Below are positions 54,639-62,414 of a DNA stretch of 64,000 bases, one piece after another; positions within the stretch are counted from its first letter, which is position 1, and each line of letters opens with the position of its first letter. The DNA is from Indiicoccus explosivorum. GTDB taxonomy: Bacteria > Bacillota > Bacilli > Bacillales_A > Planococcaceae. The notes under the pieces were generated by a model. It was not told where the DNA came from. It searched no databases and saw nothing but the letters and a program-made list of their open reading frames with translations. The stretch spans positions 59,474-123,473 of the forward strand of contig NZ_NHTN01000003.1 of the NCBI RefSeq assembly GCF_002167005.1, written 5' to 3'. Position numbers and translations under genes: made by a program.

Positions 54639-55298
54639 ATGGCGACGAGAAGCAGTTTCGACAATCAGCTGAATGAATTGCGGGAAGACATCAAGCACAT
54701 GGCAGGCATGACACGGGATGCCCTCAGCAGCTCCGTGGTCAGCCTGAAAGAACAGGATATGGCGCTCGCCGATGAAGTGATCGGCAATGACCGTCTGATC
54801 AACGAATTCGAAGAGAAAATCAACGAAAAAGCGATTTTGCTGATCGCCAAAGAACAGCCGCTGGCGACGGATCTCCGGAAAATCATCGTGTCGCTGAAGA
54901 TTTCCAGCGATATTGAACGGATCGCCGATTTTGCGGTGAATGTCGCCAAAGCGACGAAGCGGATCGGAACCGCCCAGCTCGTGAAGCCGATCGTCCACGT
55001 TCCGCAGATGGCGGATCTCGTGAACAAGATGCTGACGGATGCGATCGACGCATACAAATACGAAGACACGAAACTGGCTGTCGAATCGTCGAAGATCGAT
55101 GATCAGGTGGATGCTCTCTATAAGGAGTCCATCACGGAACTGATCGACATCGCGTCATCCGACAATGCCCACATGGAGCAGATCATGCAGCTGGCGATGG
55201 TCTGCCGCTATCTGGAGCGCTCCGGGGACCATGTGACGAACATATCGGAAAATACGATCTATATGGTCAAAGGAATAAAAACAGATTTAAACACGTAA
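54639..55298 (+). CDS. phoU: Phosphate signalling protein PhoU
   Basis: A 219-residue, two-fold three-helix-bundle protein that links Pst transport to the PhoR histidine kinase and limits phosphate uptake. Repeated E-x-x-x-D metal motifs are visible (DEVIGNDRLINEFEEKINEKAI and DDQVDALYKESITELID), with SSDIERIADFAVNVAKATKRI and CRYLERSGDHVTNISENTIYM near the end of each half. The start is behind GGGGGAACAGA, 18 bases after pstB. It shares the pstB transcript. Confidence 0.96.
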   Translation: MATRSSFDNQLNELREDIKHMAGMTRDALSSSVVSLKEQDMALADEVIGNDRLINEFEEKINEKAILLIAKEQPLATDLRKIIVSLKISSDIERIADFAVNVAKATKRIGTAQLVKPIVHVPQMADLVNKMLTDAIDAYKYEDTKLAVESSKIDDQVDALYKESITELIDIASSDNAHMEQIMQLAMVCRYLERSGDHVTNISENTIYMVKGIKTDLNT

Positions 55299-55303
55299 AG
55301 AAG

Positions 55304-55340
55304 TCCGGCGGTCGGCGCATCTGCTGACCGGCCGGATTTC
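55304..55340 (+). terminator. Possible terminator after phoU
   Basis: TCCGGCGGTC pairs with GACCGGCCGGA around a 12-base loop; only a short T run follows, so termination may be partial and let the regulator gene be read. Confidence 0.45.
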
Positions 55341-55451
55341 CAGTATCCGGCGGGTCTCTTCCATGCTGTGCTGTTCTTTGGCACCGTCAGCGGAAGAGCC
55401 GCCCTGTTTACATAGCAGGAAACAAAAACTTTAACCGTGTGGGTGAGACAA

Positions 55452-56156
55452 ATGAAAAAAGTGCTGATACTCGATGACCGGGCGGAATTTCCCGGAAAAG
55501 AAATTCTGGGCACTGCCGGTTATTCATTCGAATATGCACCGGACACCTCGCTTGTTCTCGAGGGAACGGAAGCGGCGGAAGTCGGGGGTGTGCTGTGCGC
55601 GTTCCCGTTCATCCGTCATAACACCGTCCCCCATATCCGGGAAATCAAGGAACTTTTGCCGGATGCGCCCCTGATCGTCTATGACGTGGAAGATCGGGGT
55701 TTTTATGCTGTGCTCATCCTAGAAGCCGGGGCGGATGAGGTGTTATCCGCCTCCATCAGTGTGAAAGAAGCGGAAACGAGAGTGAAAAAATCTTTCAGCC
55801 GCTATCAGAATCTGACACTTCCGGAAACGGAAGCCCCGCTTCAGGCGGATTGCATCCTGATCGAGGATTTCAAGCTGTATCCGGACAGCTATACGCTGCT
55901 GAAAAACGGCCGGACGATCGAACTCACACCGCGTGAATTTTTCACGTTGCTGCTATTGTATCAGCACAGGGAAACGATCCTGACACGGGAACAGATCATG
56001 AACGAAATCCGGAAGACGTTCGGCAGGACGAGTGACAACACGCGGATTGCCGATATGTTCATCCTGAACATCCGCAACAAGCTCGGCCTGGACGAGTCAG
56101 CCCCTTTCAGTATCGTCACCGTCCGCGGAAGAGGCTACTACTTGAAATTCAACTAA
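55452..56156 (+). CDS. OmpR-family response regulator with atypical receiver
   Basis: A 234-residue DNA-binding protein. The C-terminal winged helix is intact (IELTPREFFTLLLLYQHRETILTREQIMNEI ... FSIVTVRGRGYYLKF). The N-terminal receiver begins MKKVLILDDR, but the phospho-acceptor position, where D is normally followed by LxLP, reads VGGVLCAFPF with no Asp; the switch Thr is replaced in LIVYDV and the conserved Lys of KPF is missing. No kinase gene is adjacent. It lies 153 bases after phoU and may act without phosphorylation or bind a ligand. It is not convincing as PhoP. Confidence 0.85.
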   Translation: MKKVLILDDRAEFPGKEILGTAGYSFEYAPDTSLVLEGTEAAEVGGVLCAFPFIRHNTVPHIREIKELLPDAPLIVYDVEDRGFYAVLILEAGADEVLSASISVKEAETRVKKSFSRYQNLTLPETEAPLQADCILIEDFKLYPDSYTLLKNGRTIELTPREFFTLLLLYQHRETILTREQIMNEIRKTFGRTSDNTRIADMFILNIRNKLGLDESAPFSIVTVRGRGYYLKFN

Positions 56157-56400
56157 TTAAACACCCGGAACGTACGAAGAGGGCTGTCCAAAAAGCCCCT
56201 TCAGATTCGGAATGATTGCAGAACTTCGCTGGAAGGGACCGGCATTCGCTGCGCAAACGCTCGCTTGCCGCGGACGAACGGTCAAGCCTCCTCTGCCGGT
56301 TTCTCCGGCATGCGGGGTCTTGCCCGTCCGTTTTTCCGCAGGCGTCTCGCATTTCCGCTGGCTTCTGCCGGCCCTGTCTCTCAGAAGCAAACTGCCAACG

Positions 56401-56443
56401 AAAAGGCGGCAAGAGGAACTTAAGCCCTCTTCCCGCCTTTTTT
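56401..56443 (+). terminator. Strong terminator within the intergenic element
   Basis: AAAAGGCGG-C-AAGAGG pairs with CCTCTT-C-CCGCCTTTT and is followed by T6; it would end transcription from the regulator gene. Confidence 0.8.
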
Positions 56444-56481
56444 GTGTTCGCGTCGGTTTTTTTCTGTGAATTTAGATAGGG

Positions 56482-56517
56482 GCAGCCAGCACCGCGACGT
56501 CCTGTCGCGCTGGCTGC
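56482..56517. other. Hairpin within the intergenic element
   Basis: GCAGCCAG and CTGGCTGC plus CGCGAC and GTCGCG form a nearly perfect 14-bp hairpin with a 5-base loop. No T run follows. Confidence 0.7.
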
Positions 56518-56639
56518 ATTTCCCACATCGTGTGGGTCAAAAAGCGTCCGGTTTCCCCATCCCGGGGACCGGGTGGTTCGGAAAACAGGTATTTTGACCT
56601 TTTCAGACAGCCCCTCTTTCATTTCTTCACTCTAACAAT

Positions 56640-57518
56640 TTAAAACCTGTGCTGGAATTTATTGCGGATCCAGACAGCGACCGCGTTCATCGCGAGCAGG
56701 ATGACCAGGAGGACGATGATCCCCGCACCGGCCACGTACTGCCATTCCTCCTGCGGCCGGACTGTCCAGCTGTAGATCTGGATCGGCATCGCCGTATACT
56801 TCGACAGCAGCGAATCCGGAATGGAATAAATCGTCGTGGCCGCTCCTACGACGATGAGCGGAGCGGTTTCCCCGATCGCCCGGGATAACGCGAGAATCGA
56901 GCCGGTCAGGATTCCCGGGATGGCAGCCGGCAGCACGATCGTCCAGATCGTCTGCCACTTGCTCGCCCCCATACCGATGGATGCTTCCCGAAGATGATTC
57001 GGAATGGACCGGATCGCTTCCTGGGACGCGACCACGATGACCGGCAGGATGAGCAGGCTCATCGTCAGCGCCCCCGCAATCAGCGTATAGCCGAGGCTGA
57101 ACAGGTAGACGAAAAACGTCAGTCCGAGCAGTCCGAACACGATGGAAGGGACGCCCGCCAAGTTCTGCACGTTCACTTGGATGAACCGGGTAAACCGGTT
57201 TTTCGGTGCATACTCCTCCAAATACAAAGCGGTTGACACACCGAGGATGACAGCGATCGGCGCCACCAGGAGCATGAGAAAGATCGAGCCCATGATGCCG
57301 GCCAATAAACCGGCTTCCTCAGGAAATGGCGCCGGGAAGCTCGTCAGGAAATTGACATCCAGGAATCCGAGCCCCTGGTCCAGCACCCGGTAAATCAGCA
57401 GCACCAGGAAAATCAGTCCGACCATAGTCGCCAGCAGGAACAAAAATTTCAACAGTTGATTGAGGACCACGCGTCCTTTAATGAGTTTCGTTGCCGACGC
57501 CGTATCGTTTGCAGCCAT
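56640..57518 (-). CDS. pstA: Phosphate ABC transporter permease PstA
   Basis: A 292-residue inner permease with six membrane segments; the EAA loop is around HLREASIGMGASKWQTIWTIVLPAAIPGIL, and SILALSRAIGETAPLIVVGA follows it. With PstC it forms the phosphate channel energised by PstB. Its ATG shares one base with the pstC stop. It is the last gene of pstS-pstC-pstA, so PstB must come from the other unit. Confidence 0.95.
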   Translation of the reverse strand: MAANDTASATKLIKGRVVLNQLLKFLFLLATMVGLIFLVLLIYRVLDQGLGFLDVNFLTSFPAPFPEEAGLLAGIMGSIFLMLLVAPIAVILGVSTALYLEEYAPKNRFTRFIQVNVQNLAGVPSIVFGLLGLTFFVYLFSLGYTLIAGALTMSLLILPVIVVASQEAIRSIPNHLREASIGMGASKWQTIWTIVLPAAIPGILTGSILALSRAIGETAPLIVVGAATTIYSIPDSLLSKYTAMPIQIYSWTVRPQEEWQYVAGAGIIVLLVILLAMNAVAVWIRNKFQHRF

Positions 57519-58459
57519 TAATATCCCTCCCTGAACTTCCGGACAATGAATTGGGACAGCAGATTCATTGCGAATGTGAAGACGAACAGCGTCATCCCCA
57601 CCGCATAAATGCTGTAATAGATGGTCGATCCATAAGAAGTATCTCCCGTGGCTCCCTGGACAATAAAGGATGTGAGCGTCTGGATCGATTCCAGCGGGTT
57701 GATGGTGAAATTCGGCGTAGCGCCCGCAGCGATCGCCACGATCATCGTCTCGCCGATCGCCCGGGATACACCGAGGACAACAGAAGCGACAATCCCTGAA
57801 AGCGCAGCGGGAATCACGACTTTGAAGGTCGTCTCGAATTTCGTTGCGCCCATCGCCAGCGCGCCTTCCCGCAATGCGTTCGGAACGGCGCTCATCGCAT
57901 CTTCGGAAAGAGAGGCGATCATCGGCACGATCATGATGCCGACGACGATTCCGGCACTCAATGCGTTGAACACCGTCAGACCGGGAATCAGGCTTTGAAG
58001 GACCGGTGTGACGAACGTCAGCGCAAAGAATCCATAGACGACTGTCGGAACTCCGGCCAGCACTTCGAGAATAGGCTTGATCACTTTACGCACGCTGGCT
58101 GAAGCGTATTCACTCAAATAAACAGCGGAAGCGAGCCCGAGCGGCAGCGCCACACAAATGGCGATGAACGTGACGAGCAGCGTCCCCGCAATCAGGGACA
58201 GGACCCCGAAATCACCGGTCCATGGCGACCAGTGCGTCGTCAGGAAAAATTCCGCGAACGACACTTCCGCAAAAAATGTGATGGACTCTTTGAGCAGGGT
58301 GAAAAATATACCCACCGTCGTGAGGACCGAAATGGCCGCGCAAATGAACAGAAAAACCGGGATCATTTTTTCCGTCGTCCGGCGGAAATTCTTTTTCTCC
58401 TTATTTTTTCGGATGATGGTTTGCGTGGAAGTCAATTGTTGGGTAGTCGACGATCTCAT
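57518..58459 (-). CDS. pstC: Phosphate ABC transporter permease PstC
   Basis: A 313-residue permease with six membrane segments and a basic N-terminal tail of about 30 residues (IIRKNKEKKNFRRTTEKM). The signature blocks are FFTLLKESITFFAEVSFAEFFLTTHWSPW, NALREGALAMGATKFETTFKVVIPAALSG and SVVLGVSRAIGETMIVAIAAG. It overlaps pstA by one base. Confidence 0.95.
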   Translation of the reverse strand: MRSSTTQQLTSTQTIIRKNKEKKNFRRTTEKMIPVFLFICAAISVLTTVGIFFTLLKESITFFAEVSFAEFFLTTHWSPWTGDFGVLSLIAGTLLVTFIAICVALPLGLASAVYLSEYASASVRKVIKPILEVLAGVPTVVYGFFALTFVTPVLQSLIPGLTVFNALSAGIVVGIMIVPMIASLSEDAMSAVPNALREGALAMGATKFETTFKVVIPAALSGIVASVVLGVSRAIGETMIVAIAAGATPNFTINPLESIQTLTSFIVQGATGDTSYGSTIYYSIYAVGMTLFVFTFAMNLLSQFIVRKFREGY

Positions 58460-58507
58460 AGTTAACCTCTTTCCAAATAAGACATGATCAGGAACCGGCT
58501 TTCAGCC

Positions 58508-58590
58508 GATGGAAGGACGATTCCATCCTTCCGGTCATATTCGCGAAAAGCAAGGGCAGGGTCAGACTGCCGGCCGCCCGGCAGTCTGAC
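58508..58590 (-). terminator. Two hairpins between pstS and pstC
   Basis: GTCAGACTGCCGG with CCGGCAGTCTGAC (58561-58590) and GGAAGGA with TCCTTCC (about 58508-58531). Neither has a strong T run on the minus strand. They could stabilise pstS mRNA or give partial termination and so more binding protein. Confidence 0.6.
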
Positions 58591-58615
58591 CCTTTTCCCG
58601 TAATTGCATGGACTG

Positions 58616-59590
58616 TTATTCCGCTTCTTCACCGATGATGCTTTTCACTTCATCCAGCTGCTTCTGATACTCTTCTTCCGGAAGGGCGACGTAACCGACC
58701 TGTGAAGCCGCTTCACCGGCATTCTCCAGTGTAAAGATCGTGAAGTCCGCCACTTGCGGTTTGTTTTTGAGCGCTTCGTTGTTCACATACGTGAACAGCG
58801 GTCTCGACAGCGGCGTGTACGTGCCGTCCTGGATCGTTTCCGGATTCGGTTTCACCGCTTCTCCGCCGTCCTGTGAAATGCCGAGCACTTTCAGCGAATC
58901 CTGGTTTGCTTCGTAGTACGCATAGCCGAAGTAGCCGATTGCGTACGGGTTCCCCTGGATCCCGGTCACGAGCGTGTTGTCGTCTTCACTCAGCGTGACG
59001 TTCTCGCCGTCTTTCATCGGCTGTTCTTCCAGGATCACTTCGTTAAAGTAATCGAATGTTCCGGAATCATGACCCGGGCTGAAAATCACGATTTCCTCAT
59101 CCGGCCATTCCGGATTGATGTCCGACCATGTTTCCGCGTCACTGTCCGCCAGGAAAATCTCGCGGAGCTGTTCCACTGAAAGTTCATCGACGAAATCATT
59201 CTGCTGGCTCATGACGACAGAAAGTCCGTCGTATGCCAATTCGAGTTCGGTATAGTCAATTCCGTTTTCTTCGGCCAGCGCCACTTCATCTTCCGCGATC
59301 GGCCGGGACGCATTACTGAAATCCGTTTCGCCGGCCGTGAAGCGTTCAAATCCGCCGCCGGTTCCGGACGTGTTCAGGACTGTTTCGACTTCAGGGTTTT
59401 CCTGGTTGTACATATACGTGACAGCTTCCATGATCGGCTGGACCGTTGACGATCCGTCAATCAGCACTTCGCCGGATACACTCGAGGTCGATTCTGCAGC
59501 GGCATCCTCTTCAGCTCCTCCGCAGCCGACAAGCAATCCCGCAGCAAGTGTAACCGGTACTGACAACTTCAGTAATCTCATCTTTTCCAT
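58616..59590 (-). CDS. pstS: Phosphate-binding lipoprotein PstS
   Basis: The extracellular phosphate receptor, 324 residues. The lipobox is LVGC, lipidating Cys23. The mature protein has the phosphate-site blocks IDGSSTVQPIMEAVTYMY, TGGGFERFTAGETDFSNASRPI and FSPGHDSGTFDYFNEVIL, then GIQGNPYAIGYFGYAYY. It is first in pstS-pstC-pstA behind a four-element PhoP-type box. Confidence 0.96.
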   Translation of the reverse strand: MEKMRLLKLSVPVTLAAGLLVGCGGAEEDAAAESTSSVSGEVLIDGSSTVQPIMEAVTYMYNQENPEVETVLNTSGTGGGFERFTAGETDFSNASRPIAEDEVALAEENGIDYTELELAYDGLSVVMSQQNDFVDELSVEQLREIFLADSDAETWSDINPEWPDEEIVIFSPGHDSGTFDYFNEVILEEQPMKDGENVTLSEDDNTLVTGIQGNPYAIGYFGYAYYEANQDSLKVLGISQDGGEAVKPNPETIQDGTYTPLSRPLFTYVNNEALKNKPQVADFTIFTLENAGEAASQVGYVALPEEEYQKQLDEVKSIIGEEAE

Positions 59591-59647
59591 CCTTGTTAGT
59601 CCCCCTAAGAAATCGGATTTCTTCTTGCTTAATTCGAGTACAAATTG

Positions 59648-59701
59648 ACTTTAACACCCCTTTGTTAAGTGCTAATGAATGGAGTGTAAAGGATTTGTAA
59701 A
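59648..59701 (-). promoter_or_regulatory. PhoP-type box and -10 element upstream of pstS
   Basis: Read on the minus strand: TTTACA (59696-59701), N5, TTTACA (59685-59690), N5, TTCATT (59674-59679), N5, TTAACA (59663-59668), then 9 bases and TAAAGT (59648-59653). It has the same layout as the pstB box. Confidence 0.87.
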
Positions 59702-59740
59702 TCCGGTTTCCCGGCGGAAAATGAGGCGGTGGAATGCAAA

Positions 59741-59771
59741 ACCCCCTCACCGGCAATCCCGGCAAGGGGGT
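59741..59771 (-). terminator. Terminator after the PilZ gene
   Basis: ACCCCCT and AGGGGGT enclose a second CCGG/CCGG pair and are followed by TTTT on the minus strand. Confidence 0.75.
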
Positions 59772-59774
59772 CAT

Positions 59775-60146
59775 TCATTTATTCTGCAGCCCGACTTCCG
59801 CCCGGCGGTACCGCTTCAGTTCTTCGATGATCAACCGTTCGGCCGCCGCGTTCGTCTCCAATTTCACGCCATACAGCGAACCCGACATATGCGCCTGCCG
59901 CCAGACGACGGCACCTTCCGTCCGGATGCGCTCCCCGGTCAGGGAAAATTCGACCATCAGCCGCGTCTTCTCCGGCAGCGGCAGTTCGGAAAACAGCCGC
60001 ATGCCGGCCGGGCTCAAATCGACGATGAGGCAGCCGCCGTGCGCGTCCGGCGCACCGTTTCTGCCGAAATCCCCGAGAATCCGGAAAACCGCTTCCACCG
60101 GCTGCCCAAACGTGTAGCGGAATGATTCTGACCGTTTATAAAACAT
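59775..60146 (-). CDS. PilZ domain protein, likely cyclic-di-GMP binding
   Basis: A 123-residue single-domain protein. The second PilZ motif is clear (VDLSPAGMRLF, D/NxSxxG), with the following strands WRQAHMSGSLYGVKLE. The first motif, normally RxxxR, is here R5-SESF-R10 with one extra residue, so binding strength is uncertain. It starts 11 bases after the chemoreceptor gene and is probably co-transcribed with fliD-fliS-fliT and that receptor. A link with the GGDEF-EAL protein at 48.5 kb is plausible but not shown. Confidence 0.75.
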   Translation of the reverse strand: MFYKRSESFRYTFGQPVEAVFRILGDFGRNGAPDAHGGCLIVDLSPAGMRLFSELPLPEKTRLMVEFSLTGERIRTEGAVVWRQAHMSGSLYGVKLETNAAAERLIIEELKRYRRAEVGLQNK

Positions 60147-60157
60147 TTCCTGCCTCC

Positions 60158-61630
60158 TTACAGCTGCAGGCGGATCTGCTTCGCTTCATCGTACGTGCCG
60201 TCCACATAGCGCGCAATCGATTCCTGCTCTTCCGCCAGCTGCTGGAGCGTCGCATCCAGCTCTTCGACCGCCGCTGTGCTCTGCTGGACGATCGCCGCGA
60301 ATTCCGTCGTGCTTTCCTGGATGCTGCCGCTGTTTCGGGAAACCGCGTCCACATCTTCCGAAAATTTCACGAGCTCTTCCCCAAGTTTCTGCATCGTCGC
60401 CCGGAGTCCGGCGAACGTCGCGCCCGATTCATCCGTCAGTTCCGCCTGCCGGTCGACGCGTTCCGCTCCGTCCGTCAGCTTGCTGAAAGTCAGCTCATTG
60501 TAGCGGTTCACTTCCTTCAGATTCGCACTGATCTTCTCGAGCGTCTGATCCGTCATCCCGGCGAGCTTCCGGATTTCATTCGCCACGACGGCGAACCCTT
60601 TGCCATGCTCACCGGCGCGCGCCGCTTCGATGGACGCGTTCAGCGCCAGCAAATTCGTCTGCTCGGTTATCGTTTTGATTGAGCCCGCGAATTCATTCGT
60701 CTCATTAATCTTGACCGTCAGCTCCCGGAACGAGTCCCCGAGTTCCCGGAACACTTCCGTGAACGCCGTCATTTCCTGCTGAACGGCCGTCATCTTCTCA
60801 GCCCCTGTCTCGGCCTGGGCCCCGGCGGACCTCGCTTCCGAGGCGATGAACGACAAATAATCCGCCATGCCGCGCACAGCGCCGTTCGTCGATTCCGTAT
60901 TGCCGGCGATATCACTGATGTGATCCGCCTGACGCATCGCGCCGGCACTCACTTCCGTCACCGCCGTCAGCATTTCCCGCTGGCTCGCCACCGACGTATG
61001 CGTCTTCTCCCGGATTTTATCAAGGTTGTCCGTGATTTTTTCCACCGCCCGGTTGAGCCGTTCGGAGACCGCTTCCTCTTCACGCGCTTTCGCTTCCGCC
61101 TTCCCGAGCAGTTCCTCCACCTGCAAAAACACGTGCTTGTTCTGACGGACCTGGAGGAACAGCGTCAGGGAGATGAGCAATGTCAATAAAATCATGTTCT
61201 TGCCGTTGGCCGCCATCACCGCCGGATCATAGAACGCGATGTAATTCTGCACCAGACTGATGACCGACAGAATGAACGCGAACACCATGACCGGCATGCG
61301 CGCCGGGGCGGCGCCCAGTACAAGCGTGAAGAAAATCAGCAGGACCGTCCCGAGATTCGCTTCATTGAAGAACATGATGCTCGTGCTCATCGAAAAGGAC
61401 AGCGCTACCGCGATGTAAGCGAAATTCGTCTCCATCCAACGGCTGCGCCGCGCCGACAAGTAAGCGGCGACCAGAAGCACGAACACAGCCGCGACAGAAA
61501 TGATGATCACTATTTCCGATTTGAAAATGATCTGTGCAATCAGCCCGAGCGCGACAGAAAGAGCGAACGACAGGAAGACGATGAAATTCTTTTTCTGCAC
61601 GTCCGCGCGTTTGATCTGTTCAATATTCAT
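60158..61630 (-). CDS. Methyl-accepting chemotaxis protein with membrane-embedded sensor
   Basis: A 490-residue receptor with about six membrane segments packed in the first 175 residues and no sizeable extracellular domain, then a signalling coiled coil with the tip EQTNLLALNASIEAARAGEHGKGFAVVANEIRKLA. This architecture suits sensing of membrane or small lipophilic cues. There is no HAMP domain. The start MNIEQIKRAD is set by AGGAGGCAG. It follows fliT by 23 bases. Confidence 0.9.
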   Translation of the reverse strand: MNIEQIKRADVQKKNFIVFLSFALSVALGLIAQIIFKSEIVIIISVAAVFVLLVAAYLSARRSRWMETNFAYIAVALSFSMSTSIMFFNEANLGTVLLIFFTLVLGAAPARMPVMVFAFILSVISLVQNYIAFYDPAVMAANGKNMILLTLLISLTLFLQVRQNKHVFLQVEELLGKAEAKAREEEAVSERLNRAVEKITDNLDKIREKTHTSVASQREMLTAVTEVSAGAMRQADHISDIAGNTESTNGAVRGMADYLSFIASEARSAGAQAETGAEKMTAVQQEMTAFTEVFRELGDSFRELTVKINETNEFAGSIKTITEQTNLLALNASIEAARAGEHGKGFAVVANEIRKLAGMTDQTLEKISANLKEVNRYNELTFSKLTDGAERVDRQAELTDESGATFAGLRATMQKLGEELVKFSEDVDAVSRNSGSIQESTTEFAAIVQQSTAAVEELDATLQQLAEEQESIARYVDGTYDEAKQIRLQL

Positions 61631-61653
61631 TAGCTGCCTCCTGATTCCCGCGT

Positions 61654-62001
61654 TCACTTCCGCTGGTCGTAATACGTGCCGTCCGGGGAAAAACCGCCGT
61701 ACGGATTCGTGTAGCTGTTCATGTTCACCTTCGCCTTTTTCGCGCGGGACAAATCCCCTTTGATCACATCCTGGAGCTGCGCCATGAGGTTCGTCAGTTC
61801 GGACTCGCCCATGACAAGCTGCTCGCCGAACAGTTCCTCTTCCGGCGTGAACGGACCTTGGATCGACCCTTTCAGTTCTTCCCGCGCCGCCAGGAGCTCC
61901 ACCACGTTCTCGATGACCGATTCCCGCTCATCGCCGCTTTTCAAGATCCCCGTGAGTTCCGCGGTCATCTCCTGCCATTTCGCCAGCTCCTGCCGGATCA
62001 T
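61654..62001 (-). CDS. fliT: FliT-like flagellar chaperone
   Basis: A 115-residue, helical, charged protein. In Bacillus FliT is the chaperone of the filament cap FliD. The C-terminal SYTNPYGGFSPDGTYYDQRK is like the tail of Bacillus FliT. Sequence similarity is weak as usual for this family, so position is the main evidence: fliD-fliS-fliT. The ATG overlaps the fliS stop (ATGA). Confidence 0.75.
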   Translation of the reverse strand: MIRQELAKWQEMTAELTGILKSGDERESVIENVVELLAAREELKGSIQGPFTPEEELFGEQLVMGESELTNLMAQLQDVIKGDLSRAKKAKVNMNSYTNPYGGFSPDGTYYDQRK

Positions 62002-62399
62002 ACGCCCCCAGCTCCCCCGTACTGCTTTTGCCGCTGAATCTGCACGACCTGTTTCCACGTGTCGCGGAATTCGGTCATGAGTCCCGTCACTTCCGCTACG
62101 ATCGCCGCGTCGTTCGTCACGTTCGCTTCGATCAGCCGGCGGTTCATGTAGTCATACATCTGCATCATCCCTTCCGCGACCGGCTGCTTCGGATCGAGCG
62201 TCACCATGAACTCGCGGATGATGTTCTGTGTCTTCTGGAGGTTCGTGTTTTTCATTTCGATATCGCCTGCTTCCATGCCGCGCTTCGCGAGCGACAGGAA
62301 CTTCAGTGCGCCGTTATAAAGCATGAGCGTCAGCTCGCCTGGTGTGGACGTGTCCACGCTCGTCTGCTGATACGCTTTGTATGGATTCAATGTTGCCAT
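61998..62399 (-). CDS. fliS: Flagellin export chaperone FliS
   Basis: FliS keeps flagellin unfolded until export. The 133-residue protein has NPYKAYQQTSVDTSTPGELTLMLYNGALKFL at the N-terminus, the four-helix body and YDYMNRRLIEANVTND, all diagnostic. The start behind GAGGAGTGAAAAA was chosen. It is 15 bases after fliD and overlaps fliT. Confidence 0.97.
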   Translation of the reverse strand: MATLNPYKAYQQTSVDTSTPGELTLMLYNGALKFLSLAKRGMEAGDIEMKNTNLQKTQNIIREFMVTLDPKQPVAEGMMQMYDYMNRRLIEANVTNDAAIVAEVTGLMTEFRDTWKQVVQIQRQKQYGGAGGV

Positions 62400-62414
62400 T
62401 TTTTCACTCCTCAA

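Larger units (their letters stand above)
56157..56639. repeat. Structured repeat-like element between the convergent pst units
   Basis: About 480 bases without a gene. Imperfect inverted ends lie at 56176-56196 and 56599-56620 (GAGGGCTGTCC... / GAGGGGCTGTC...). The core at 56261-56350 has hairpin-prone CCGCGGACGAACGGTCAAG, TGCCGG-TTTCT-CCGGCA, GCGGGGTCTTG and CCGCAGGCGTCTCGC, a layout I associate with dispersed intergenic repeats of Bacillaceae and Planococcaceae. It also holds a terminator (56401-56443) and hairpins at 56482-56517 and 56522-56536. Confidence 0.65.

Noticed and set aside
55407..55440. A fourth Pho box upstream of the response regulator
   Set aside because: TTTACA is followed by GGAAAC and a shifted CTTTAA; only the first hexamer fits, and no -10 follows at 9 bp.
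56176..56620. A complete insertion sequence
   Set aside because: There is no transposase frame and no clear target duplication; only imperfect inverted ends and hairpins are present.
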